Below are positions 23,503 through 35,010 of a DNA stretch of 64,000 bases, piece by piece (position 1 is the first letter of the stretch; every line of letters begins with the position of its first letter). The notes below the pieces were generated by a model, which was not told the DNA's origin, searched no databases, and was given only the letters and a program-made list of their open reading frames with translations. The DNA comes from Owenia fusiformis (lineage: Eukaryota > Annelida > Polychaeta > Sabellida > Oweniidae). Location: positions 14,958,931 through 15,022,930 of the forward strand of contig CAIIXF020000003.1 of assembly GCA_903813345.2 (NCBI GenBank), written 5' to 3'. A program made the translations under genes and the position numbers.

Positions 23503-24394
23503 CTTTTTCAAAAACATCCCGTTCGGTTATATGGTGAGAAAAATATCCCACGAGCGAGAAAAGATTTTGCTACATTTATAAGCGAGCATTGATTTTCGGG
23601 TCTGTACAAAGCACGTAGGACCTGATTGAAGATTCAAATAAAAATCAATGTATCGCATACTCACTGTCACTGCAGAATATTGCATACTTACCTGCGGAAT
23701 ATGCCATATACCGCAGGTGAGTATGGCATATTCACCCGTATCACAAATACCGCGCAACCATGACTATATGCCATATTCCGCGTTACACTATTTACCTCAA
23801 TCACGTCCAAGTATTGGATAAACAACATTATTACAATTAGTATTAGGATGAAATAGGAACTAAATACTCACAGTTGCATTGGAAGAGCCATTTTCCTAAC
23901 GGAAACACGCGCCCGAGGAGTAGACATTAAATGTTGATTTTAAAAATGGCGGATTTCAAATATATCACGTGCCTGAAAGACTCGTAAATGATCGAAAAAT
24001 AACGACATTTATCGAATGCGGCATTCGGTATTTACCGAAAATAAATAAATACCGAACGTAAATAATTAATTGAATTATACGTGCGTTACGAAGAAAATCA
24101 AATTGATTCGCTACATCGCACAAATACATGTCAAAATACCAAATGTAAATACCCTCACAAAGAACAAGTTAAATTATTTAGCAAATATAAATTGTATAGA
24201 TTATTATATCCGATAAATAAAAAAATATTCGATAGATTTGGTAGAGTTGGTAAATTTTTGGTTTTATTAGGTATGTATGGAATATTTAGTGCACCGAATA
24301 AAGAAGCAGTTTAAACACCATTGACAATAAACCAATAAAAATGTGTTAATCCTTACATAATCAAGGAGTAAATCGCAGCGAACGATGCTGCCAT

Positions 24395-27379
24395 AAAGGT
24401 GGGCGAGTTGTTTGTAGAATGAATCGGGGGATTTTTTTTCATGAATTTCGCTTATGTTTTTCATCCAAAAAACATCAATACACTTTAAAACATTTTGTTT
24501 ACTTTAAGATTACACCATGTAATCCAAAAATATATTTCTCATTTTCAAAGATAATCCATGGATTAATACCCAGGTATTTTTATTTTTCAATTTCCAGAGG
24601 GCTGGGAATCAATGATGCTCAACGCTTTTGAATACGATAAATGCTGTTTTAAATAGGTTTTACGTATGCCAATAATTTCTCAAATTATGTAAGCTGAATG
24701 CATTCCATAATCCATAGAATATTCTCTTGGAGGAATCCAATGGTAATCCAATGGTAGTTCCAAGCAGATTTTTAGATGGCAGGTAAGTAAATTCTTTAGT
24801 ACTCGCCTTATTGGGTTGAGTTAGTTTATATTCAAAAATTATATATGATTCTGTAAAAATGTCAGTGTGTATGCTATATAGATTGCACACGTACGGTAAG
24901 CTGTATAATCCTATATTATGTAATACAAGTACAGTTTTGCGGGTTGACATGATTGTGACTGAGTGAGAGATTAAACTCTTTAAGGTAGTTCTGCATGTTG
25001 ATAATTTTTGCTAATTTTGGTGATGAATAAATTATCTGATAATTATAAATTGGGCAATGTTTTTGACATTTTAAGTGGATATAAAGAATTATGGTAACAT
25101 ACACCATGGACCATGCATACACATACAATTACAAATGTGAAAATATTGTCCCTTTCATTGATTATCGGTATTTATAATCATGAAAATTAGTGAAAAATAT
25201 CGAGACATATCTACCTTAAAATCAGATTGGCTTACAAGTACCCTAAGCTATTTTCACATTTTATTGCAAGAAAATCTTTTTGCAAGGGTTACAAAGATTG
25301 AAATATTGTGCTGGCTCTATTTGGCTGGAGTTTAATAATCAGACCTAGCTATGTGTGAATTGATTAATAATATCAATCACATTATACATTATAATGAACA
25401 TAATAAATAAAACCATGAATGTTGTTCATATATCAAACTGGAAACAATCTTCATCAACATCAATTATGGAGGGAAAGGCAGTACTTATTTATAAGACATA
25501 AAGGATCTCCATTATTATCTCCCCATGAAAAAAATAAATTCATCTGATTTTTCAAAATAAATATACTGCTTTTATTATTACATTTATATGTACACTAGTA
25601 TCTTGTTGACCTATATTCAGCACTGTATTGATGAATGGGCCACTTTTAGGGCCAATATTCAATCATAAAGTGTACAGGGGTAGTGATGCCAAACCAAGAA
25701 GTCTTTTTGTGTCTGTCAAAATCCATTTGCATCCTACACATCCCAACACATTATCCAAATATGTTATTAATTAATGAAACATAACAGTATAATCTTTGGA
25801 TTTACAAAGTTGTATGGGATTTCATTAGTGTAAAAGTTGCTTTTGAAGCATTTTTCTATAGCCATTTTGTAGGAAAAAAATGATGGAAAAATGTATAATC
25901 TTTTAATTTGAAGTATGACCTGAATCGATTGCAAACTTTATATTTGCACATCTGATGTTTTATACCATTTGTGTCATACTGTGAAATCATTTAATTTGCA
26001 ATCGATTTAGGTCATAGTGTATTTTAGGTATTTTTGTGAAAATCAATAGAAACCAATGGCCTCTATTGGAATTGATGATATCCACATGTTAAGTCAATGC
26101 AGCCCATTCAATGGCAAGTCAATACACCTTTGCTGAACTAAATGACCTCAACCTCAGCCCATGTGGGTCCAAACGCTCAAATATTTCCCACAGTATTATG
26201 TGACATTGTATTCTTTATGTTACACCTAAAAATGATTCATTTTGTTCAAGTGCACTAGACCCTTATTGTAATTGTATGATATCGTATTTGTGATTTGAAT
26301 ATACACTGCGATATTTGAGAAAAATAATGTTTTGTTTTAGTTTCATTGCAATTTATAACCTTAATATCTTAAAGCCAGAATCCTTCCTTGTCATCCAATT
26401 TTCTAATAACCTCAGAAGTTCCTACTTTTTAAAAAAATACAATTTTCCATGATCATTTTTATGTCACCACCATAAGTGGTGACATATTGTTATGGTCTCA
26501 AACTTTTTTGTGGACGGTGTTCAGTGGTTGGTGTTTATCATTTGGCAGTTGGTGTTTGGCAGTTGGTGTCTGTAACAAATGGCAGGTGTTGACATTTTGC
26601 ATGTGAATGCCTTGTCTTATAATGTAGCCAACTGCAATGGATGTAAAACGGATACAGTTAACTAATACATTTCTTGGCATCAATTCAAATCATATGCTAA
26701 TTTTAAATGAAAATGCTTTTTTCCTGTTTTACCACTCATAAATGCCATAATATCTCGATGTCACATTCAGGAAAATATGGCTATCAACAAGTTTTGAATT
26801 CTTACAATCCTGGAAGTTGTACATGTAAGCACATCTGTCAGTTCAGTTTATGTGTAAAAGTTAATCCCCTAAGCCTTAATACCTGATGCATGAAATATTA
26901 TGGATGAGTTACATAATATGTACTCGTGCTATTTAGGTAAATGTTGTGCTGTTTCACCAGATTTGACTGACATCTTTAAATAACAACAATTTAATTTGAT
27001 GATCAGACAGCAACAAAACATATGGCCAAGACAAAAGAATGTTATTATGATAGGCATTCTAGGGATTAAGGAATGCATTCAGCTTACATAATTTGAGAAA
27101 TTATTGGCATACGTAAAACCTATTTAAAACAGCATTTATCGTATTCAAAAGCGTTGAGCATCATTGATTCCCAGCCCTCTGAAGATTGAAAAATAAAAAT
27201 ACATGGTTGTTAATCCATGGATTATCTTTGAAAATGAGAAATATATTTTGGGATTACATGGTGTAATCTTAAAGTAAACAAAATGTTTTAAAGTGTATTG
27301 ATGTTTTTTGGATGAAAAACATAAGCGAAATTCATGAAAAAATCCCCCGATTCATTCGACAAACAACTCGCCCACCTTT
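24395..27379. mobile_element. 3-kb element with 318-bp terminal inverted repeats
   Basis: Positions 24395-24712 are the inverted complement of 27063-27379 with few mismatches, starting AAAGGTGGGCGAGTTGTTTGT. The interior is non-coding and contains another inserted element (about 25479-26265) and a TGTCACCACC hairpin repeat at 26462. The ends resemble a DNA transposon, but no transposase remains. No target-site duplication was evident. Confidence 0.8.
25479..26265 (+). mobile_element. Dispersed MITE (ATCTCCCCATGA family), copy 1
   Basis: Very similar to 54398-55197 over its full length, and to 33230-33860 in reverse. Copies share the phrases TGTACACTAGTATCTTG, AAAATCCATTTGCATCCTACACA and GAATCGATTGCAAACTT, plus the inverse GCAATCGATT. 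It lies inside the 3-kb element, so it is a nested insertion. Confidence 0.75.
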
Positions 27380-27485
27380 TGTCAACATCTACAGGCAATT
27401 ACCTAGATGTGAGTAGGTAGTTACCAGTTCCACCACCAGGTGGCTGATTTGGGTTAATTAACATGGCAGGTATATAAGGAAGTTC

Positions 27486-28150
27486 CCTTAAAGGATAGGT
27501 ATCGATATGGAGAACTGAATTCAACAATGTTTTTCTCTTAAACCAATCATTGAAAGGATACTGTAAAAAACATGGTATTTTATGTTATGTTGACTGATTG
27601 ACAACAATTTAATGCGAAAATTATTTAGAAATATTTTATATAACTGTTTTTGTTAACATTTTTTGTTTTTTTAGTGCAATTGTTTTTGCTCCTTTCTACC
27701 AATTCTTGAGAATGAAATAAAATGTCTTTCCGAACCTTATTGGAACAAAATAGCATATACAACATGTTTTTAGTAGACCTCAATTTTAAAGTTATACAAA
27801 GGAATTTTTGGTTGATTTTAAAAAAGTATTCAAAAAATTAAAACGAAATCCCCCAAAATAGATCAAAATCAAGAAAAACCATTTATTTCATTAACAAGAT
27901 ACTTTTTTAAAATCAACCAAAATTTCCTTTGTACAATTACAATATTGAGAGACCTAAACATGTTGCGTTTATGTCGTTTTGTTCCAATGAGGTTCGGAAA
28001 GATGTTTCATTTCACTCTGGAAACATGATACCAAGAACAAAACAAGTGTTTGATGTGTTTTTTAAAACAATATAGATGAAAGTATGTATATCTATTTCAA
28101 ATTATATTGTTACCATTCAAAAGATGGCCATTAAATTGACAATTTGTAAG
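27486..28150 (+). mobile_element. Dispersed element, copy truncated on the right
   Basis: Matches 56024-57735 from its left end GGTATCGATATGGAGAACTGAATTC through ATGATACCAAGAACAAAACAAGTGTTTGATGTG. It lacks the mariner insertion present in that copy and shows the empty TA site near 27761. Its right terminal repeat is missing. A further fragment of the family lies in a gene B intron near 41755-41880. Confidence 0.75.
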
Positions 28151-29725
28151 ATTTTCAGAAATTTTAAAGTTTAAGTGGATCAATTTTCGAATAACCCTTA
28201 TATGTCTGATAGTTTTACAATCGAAAATGTCAAGTAAAAGAAAATATAATCTGCCGAACACAAGAAAACATATTTCACTTTTTGAGGTTTTGTAACATGG
28301 GGTCTATGGGGAATCCCCGCGACCAAGAAGTCATATTTTCAAAGGAAATTGAATTTTCAAAGTTGATAAATACTTTTTTAAACCACATTTCAAAATGCAA
28401 TTTTACAAATAGACTTCAAATATGATATTCTCTTAACAAAATTTTGAATATTTGATGAAGTAAATCAAGATTATTTCTACTAGCATCTAGTATATTCTGC
28501 GTACATGTCCAAATTTAATAAAAATCCGATAACTGGTATTTGTGTTATCGAAAATAATATTTCACTAGCAGACGCCCTAGCCTATTTCCCTGAAGACAAA
28601 GCCTATACGCATACTTTGACCGAATCCGACAATTGGTAGAAAAAGTCATCTTTGTCGTGAAAAGTATACGTCAATAGCGTCCATATTACAAGGGTTGTTC
28701 AAAAAGTTTTGCACAAATATGTCTAATTGTGAGAATAATTGACCAATCTTATTCAAAGTTGGTATGTATGTGCCCATATCTTATACCCTTACACTGTCGA
28801 AGTCTCATGTATATACGCCTACTACTTAACATTTTACGATTGCTATAGTAACCATGGTGATGACGCTATGGTACATATCATTTTGTAAAAGATAACTAGT
28901 AACACATAAAGATCAATATTACTAAGCATGCTAAATTAACTTTCATAAACTGTCAATTTAAATGTAAACAATTTCTAGTTTTGTTCTCAATGGAAAATGT
29001 GAATCTTATCTCAATATTTTCCAGCTTGTTTTCTTTGGTTATGTGAAAGAATGACCGTAAACATACTCTTCAAACATCTTGAATACAATACAATACAATA
29101 CAGTACACATGAAGTACATGTATGATTGTGTCCAGAAATGTTTGAAACCCTTACGGAAAATTCTGTCTGCATTTTGTCACCATTGCTCTTTCTTCCCTTA
29201 TTCTAGTGCTGTTTGAATGAATATATTTATTAATGTATTTCCAACTAAAATATATCACATTTTTCTATAAACCACAAACATTTAGATCATAAAAAATCAT
29301 TCAATACTTGAGTGAGCACGATATGCAAGGGTTACTAAGTTGACACAGTAAATGACCACTGACATTGTGTTAGTCCATGCACACAGCGTATTCTGCTAAT
29401 ACACATTTGCCTTGAACACCCCTAACTTTCATAGTGAAGTGATCGTCTGACTAATTGGTTTATGTTTACGTTTTAATGTGTTTTGTGTTCCTTGTTACAG
29501 CAAGGGGGGCAGTAAAGTAGACTAACATGTTTGCATGGCAAATTTTGATCGAATATGTGAGACACTTTAAAAACCCCTACTCTTTCTATTGAAAATGGTT
29601 TCCAGCAATACTCTCCTACATGAATGAGACTCGATCAACTTGAGTCCTTCTGAGAAATTGAGGATGCTAGCAAGGGAGCCATTGACTTATCATGGGGATG
29701 CAATTGATTTTATCCTGCATATCTA

Positions 29726-29749
29726 CCCCCCCCCCCCCCCCCCCCCCCC
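29726..29749 (+). repeat. Poly-C run of 24
   Basis: An uninterrupted run of 24 C residues, 40 bp left of the foldback element at 29790. Length is likely to vary between alleles and to be error-prone in sequencing. Confidence 0.95.
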
Positions 29750-29789
29750 TATCACACCAAACTAGTTCTTACCCGTTCTTGCCAGTCAC

Positions 29790-30621
29790 CACAGGCTGGT
29801 ATCGAAAGATTTGTCCGCTGTGACGGAGCATGCTATTTTTCATATAAACACTAAGAATGTTTCACGATTTATTTTTTAACTCATATGTTTCGTTATATCA
29901 AAGATAATTACTTACTCCATGCAATGGATATATCATTTGCGTGTAACCTTCACTTCTGTTTGCAGTTCAATAACGCTAGGAGTAAAATCTATTGAAAACG
30001 GCGCCAGAGTATCAAACTCTAAAATGTACCATTTCTTTTTTAACTTTTTAATGGCATGATATAGTGACACGATAATATTAACATATGTTTTCAGCATAAC
30101 TCTGAATGTATTAATGAGATATTAATGCATTGGGTCTTTTTATTTATTTTTTTTTAAATAATATTAATATTTTTTGTCCGCTATGATGGAGCATTTTCAC
30201 AGTTCACATTTGCAACTGCTCCGTCACAGCGGACAAAAAAAATTAAACATTATTTTTTATAAAAGAATTGAAAAGACCAAATACATCAACATCTCATTTA
30301 TACCTTCATAGTTATGCTTAAACCATGTGTAAATATTATCGTGTCACTATATCGTGCCATTAGAAAGTTAAACAAGAAATGGTACATTTTGAAGTATGAT
30401 ACTCCGGCGCCATTTTCAATAGCTTTTCTTCCCAGCGTAATTGGACTTCAAACAGAAGTGAAAGTTACGCGCAAATGATATATCCATTGCATGGAGTAAG
30501 TAATTCTGTATGGTATAACGAAACATATGAGTTAAAAAATAAATCGTGAAGTATTGTTAGTGTTTTTATGAAAAATAGCATGCTCCGTCACAGCGGACAA
30601 ATATTTCGATACCAGCCTGTG
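29790..30621. mobile_element. 832-bp foldback element with 5-bp target-site duplication
   Basis: The element is one long palindrome: CACAGGCTGGTATCGAAA at the left is mirrored by TTTCGATACCAGCCTGTG at the right, and the arms pair almost to the centre near 30205, where TTTTTGTCCGCTATGATGGAGCA faces TGCTCCGTCACAGCGGACAAAAA. Both ends are flanked by GTCAC (29785-29789 and 30622-30626). A 5-bp duplication and ends beginning CAC are features of Transib/RAG-like transposons, but the rest of the end does not fit their consensus, so the family stays open. Confidence 0.82.
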
Positions 30622-30629
30622 GTCACGGA

Positions 30630-31096
30630 CGTAAAGTACGTTTCTGGCGAAAGCCGGAGCATAGATTATTTAAGAGGACTGGAAACAAGTATGACCTACC
30701 TTTTTATTTCCCGAATCTCGCCTGAAATTAGCTCATCTTGGTGACTGTAATTACCTGTATATCTGAATTAATAGAGTCTCTTTGTATTGCATCTGCCTCA
30801 ATTTTAAAGTTTTATTGGTATTTTTAAGATGATTTCACTGTTTTTGTGGACTGGTACGATTGGGCCAAGCAAATGGCAGTACTAATTATCGCAAATGACA
30901 ATAATTTTGGAAACAATATTATACTAAATAGATTACTAAGCATCGAAGGTAAGTAAAACTAGATGAACAACTGAGTCAATAGTGATAAATAGGCCAACAC
31001 GAGTTGGCAGATTTGAAAGAGACTGCCATCTTGTTTCCTTTCCTCTTTCTATCTATGCTCCAGCTTTCGCCAGAAACTTACTTGACGTCCGTTTTG
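30630..31096. repeat. Inverted repeat split by the foldback insertion
   Basis: ACGTTTCTGGCGAAAGCCGGAGCATAG near 30640 is inverted at about 31057 as CTATGCTCCAGCTTTCGCCAGAAAC. GGACGT lies just outside each arm. The left arm begins right after the target duplication of the 832-bp element, so that element appears to have landed at this one's edge. Confidence 0.6.
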
Positions 31097-33229
31097 CCAG
31101 TCCTAAGAAAACGTCGTAAAACGGGCTCAATCTGGCTGTGGTCGGGAAAAATGTCTAAAATAATTAGCTACTTCGTTCATAAATAGTCTTCAATACGTCC
31201 ATCTGGTTCACAGTTCGTTCAGGTCGCACCACGTCGGTGTGCAACGTCGTATTACACGTCCCTTAGTCTAGAAGGTCATCATGACCTGATTACGGAACGG
31301 TATGGTCGCCATCGAATTTTGAATCGATTCAAAATTCTAAATCACATTCCCCGTCCGGGAAAGTCCATGAAGTTCGTAAACAGACCGTAGAACGTTGTAG
31401 CTACGTTCATTCCGTTCGCACACATTTTTAAACCAGTTTTGAATAATATAACTACTGTTTTGAATAGGTTTCATGTATATACTTTCTCAAATTTTGTATG
31501 GAGTTTGAATAAGATATCTACTTCGAAGTTTAACACACTAGTAATAATGATTTACTTGATCAAAAAAGTCAAAGACTTTACTCAGTAGCAATGTAAAGAA
31601 ATTTTATAAAAAATAGAAATGTTTTCATAAAAATCAAAATGGAGTTGCAACATCCAGCAGTTAGTAGAAACCTCTTATTTGCGTTGTATATTATGGTATT
31701 TCTAGATCATTTAAAGATAATACACAGTGGAGTGTGGAATTGAACCTTTTTCAAGTCAGAACAAAACTGTGCGTTATATTGATTGCTCGTCTGTGAACAT
31801 ATTCTGTCGTCCAATTTTGACGTCAAATGAATTTTAATACATACAGGTAAAACATCTTGAAGTTTGGATTTTATTCTGGTATGATTAAAGAATAATGAAA
31901 GAAAGAAAATAAAGTGCTGATTAAGCATCCAGCTGTAAATAATATTCACAAATATATACGTTACCGTAATGTCGTCAATCTGGGAAAATATTTTGTCATC
32001 TGTCATTAAAATTAAATTCAATGCGTTCTTAGACCCCGAAAGATTTGGTTCATGGAGAAACACTGGAATTTTCAAGTTGACGTTATCAAAATTAGTAGTA
32101 AAATCCCTGCGAACGAAAGTTATATTTTAATTTGGTGCAGCTTGAAGGGATTTTACTACCATCATCCGACCTCCCTGCCTCACGTTGAAGGGTTGAGCCA
32201 ATAAATTTGTCTAATACAGGTACTTCCACATGCGTTTTCGTAGGCGGGTCCCAATTACCCACGGATATTATAACAATTCGCGAACTTTTCGCACCCTTCT
32301 TAATCGGTTTTGATTTCTATGCCATTTTGGTATAGCAGGTAAGTGGTACTGATGCAGGTAACCATAGTAATCATAATGCAATAGAATGGAAATTCCTCCG
32401 TAAATAGTTATGGACGGGGTCTGAGGTGCCTATAAAGTTACGGAAAAAGAAGGCTATGACGCCATGAATATCGAAAACTTACGGAAATCCAACAAAATCC
32501 CGTAAATCTACGATTTTTCGAGAAATGCAATCTCTCCGTAAGTTTGAGAAAGAACAATAGACTTACGGATCCATAATTTTACGGAGTTTGGAGAAATAGA
32601 CCCCTGTCTAATAATATATATCCATGCCATGTGGTGTATCCGTTTATCAGGCGCGTATGCATATGATCATTTAAGTGTGTATGATAAACGAATATAAAAT
32701 ACTAAATCTCTATTCTTTAATGAGAATTTCATATCACATATACTTTATTTTGCTTTTAAATATTTAGTTTAATCACAATCAATTAACGTGTACATGAACA
32801 AATGGATAATTATCAAATAAATGAAATTGGCCAATAACATATCAGTTGAATGACGATTCTTAAGGTTATATAGAAGCTTTTTGATGATATTAAGTTAGTT
32901 AGACATTATAAAGCAAAAAACAATCATTATAATATTATGTAACATAAGTAATGCTTTGGTCACATTTGTTCTACGACAACCGTACTGTATGGCGGTCGTA
33001 GCTTATCAAAATCGACGATGCAATAAATAATGAACGCATAAGGAGTTTATGTTTATGTTTCTTTATTTTCCTCCGTGTTGGGGAGAGCATAATTCTGCTA
33101 TGGGTATCGATATTCATCATACACCTCCCGCCCCTGGCCAACACAAAGGACAAGGTGCAATTATTGGCAAATATCCCTATGGTCAAAATGAATCATTCGT
33201 AGGTGTAACATGAAGAATAAAATGTCATA

Positions 33230-34412
33230 TAATACTTTTGAAAATATTAAAGTGCTCGGACACACATAAGCTGAGATAGGGATCATTTCGTTCAGTAAGG
33301 TTGTATTGACTTACATGGGCTGTGCACCATTGACTTAACATGAGGATATCAGCAGATCCCAATAGAGGCCATTGGTTTCCATTGATTATCACAGAAATAC
33401 CAAAAATACACTATGACCTGAATCGATTGCAAACTTCATAATTTCACAATACGACACAAATGGTTCGTCTCATCAAATGTGCAAATATGAAATTTGCAAT
33501 CGATTCAGGTCATACTTAAAATTAAAAGATTGTACATTTTTTCATCATTTTTTTCCCTACAAAATGGCTATAGAAAAATGCTCCAAAAACAACTTTTACA
33601 CTTATCAAATATCATACAAGTTTGTAAAACCAAAGATTATACTATTATATTTCATTATATAGTAACATATTTGGATAAGATGCAGGGATGCGTAGGATGT
33701 AAATGGATTTTGACAGACACAAAAATACTTCCTGGTTTGGAATCTATGCCTCTACACTTCATGATTGAATTATGACCCTTATAAGTGGCCTATATATCAA
33801 TACAGTGCTGAATATAGGTCAACAAGATACTAGTGTGCATATAAATATTTTTTATGCATCATAAAAGTCTTTGTGGGACGACTGTATCGTTGCTTTCTTA
33901 CATTCATAAATATTAAGTAGGTTGAAATGATGGTCACGTGGTTGTCTGCTGTCAAAGACCCAGGCACTGGTCAACGTGGGGCAGTTGTATTCTATCAGTC
34001 TATGCTAGCACATAGCTGGTCTCAGATATTTTAACTTGTGATCAGTAATATTATTTTCATTATAAGTAACTATTATCATTTTATTATTATCAGTATATAT
34101 TATTATATGGACTGTATTATACTTATTATTGGAATTGTGGACTATTATATACATTTATTGTTGCCACCCATTCCCCGCCGACTCCCTTCAGATATGGACT
34201 ACCCAACTTGCTAATTGATATTATTATGTAATATTAAATAAATCAATTACATGTACACCAACACAAATTTTATTTGTTTTGTCCAATTAGCAACTGAGCA
34301 GATCAAGGGAAGAGACACAAATGTAATAATTGAAGCAGAATACTCATTTTGAAAAATCAAATGAATTATTTTTTTCCCATGGGGAGATCCAAATGGAGGG
34401 TGTATAAGGTCC
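33230..34412 (-). mobile_element. Dispersed MITE (ATCTCCCCATGA family), interrupted reverse copy
   Basis: Positions 33330-33860 match 25500-26200 in reverse orientation. The other terminus (ATTTTTTTCCCATGGGGAGATCC, then the TIR towards GTATAAGGTCC) appears only at about 34340-34412. The roughly 480 bp in between (33860-34330) is foreign, so the copy was split by an insertion or rearrangement. Confidence 0.6.
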
Positions 34413-34904
34413 TTTTTTACAAAAGCATGCAGCTTCACCACTCTGGGGACATTTCAAGTGATTTTGGCCATTTTTGGGCCAAATTTGTCAAAAATGACCC
34501 CCTCGAATTTTTAAAAATGTGAAACCTTCCCTTGGCAAATCCTGGCTACGGGCCTGCTGTTTTTCTCCCTGTAGAGCAGACAGAAATTGGAGATTTCTGC
34601 ATCTAAATTCTTGAATAATCAATCAGATATATCAACTGTATATTTTTCAGATATAAAATTAGAAAAGTCAGGGAAATATAAGTATGTTTTTTAAAGGATT
34701 GTTTCCAAGTTTACACTCTCTTGTGCTTACTGCCACATATGTCAAAGAAGATCTTACTCTAGCTCATTTGGTGAAAATCACTTGTATCAACCTGTCATTA
34801 TTTCTGCCATTTTCACTGTATTATGAAATTAAGATAGATATATGTCCTTCCTGTTTGAAGCTTATATATAATATATTTCAGCATATTCACTTCTGATGTG
34901 TTCA

Positions 34905-35010
34905 TTAAGATATGATGCAAACCTTCTTTGCTGCGTTTGCTTTTTGCTTTTGTTCCTCCAAATCTGCCATCATCTGTATTGCTTTTACTCCTTTCACAAC
35001 TGAACTGGAC
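34905..35010 (-). CDS. Gene B terminal exon with CaaX motif
   Basis: RSSSVVKGVKAIQMMADLEEQ leads into KQKANAAKKVCIIS and TAA at 34907-34905. CIIS and the preceding basic residues agree with gene A although the exon has otherwise diverged. The motif predicts farnesylation and membrane association. No AATAAA is close downstream. Confidence 0.88.

Larger units (their letters stand above)
19713..34904. other. 15-kb gene-free interval between genes A and B
   Basis: I found no exon supported by homology, phase and splice sites on either strand. The interval holds a TA-flanked MITE (21472-22224), a small hairpin (22425-22487), a CAGGCCCGTAGCCAG element (23306-23502), a 3-kb element with long inverted ends (24395-27379), a truncated dispersed element (27486-28150), a 24-base poly-C run, an 832-bp foldback element (29790-30621) and several MITE fragments at 33230-34555. 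The promoter of gene A should lie just right of 19712, but no clear TATA or other core motif stands out. Confidence 0.6.

Noticed and set aside
24081-24314. Plus-strand frame of 77 codons with a CQNTKCKYPH stretch.
   Set aside because: No recognisable domain, no neighbouring exons, and AT-rich composition like the surrounding sequence.
31707-32075. Minus-strand frame of 122 codons.
   Set aside because: Composition resembles AT-rich non-coding DNA (many Ile, Phe, Leu), no motif and no splice context.
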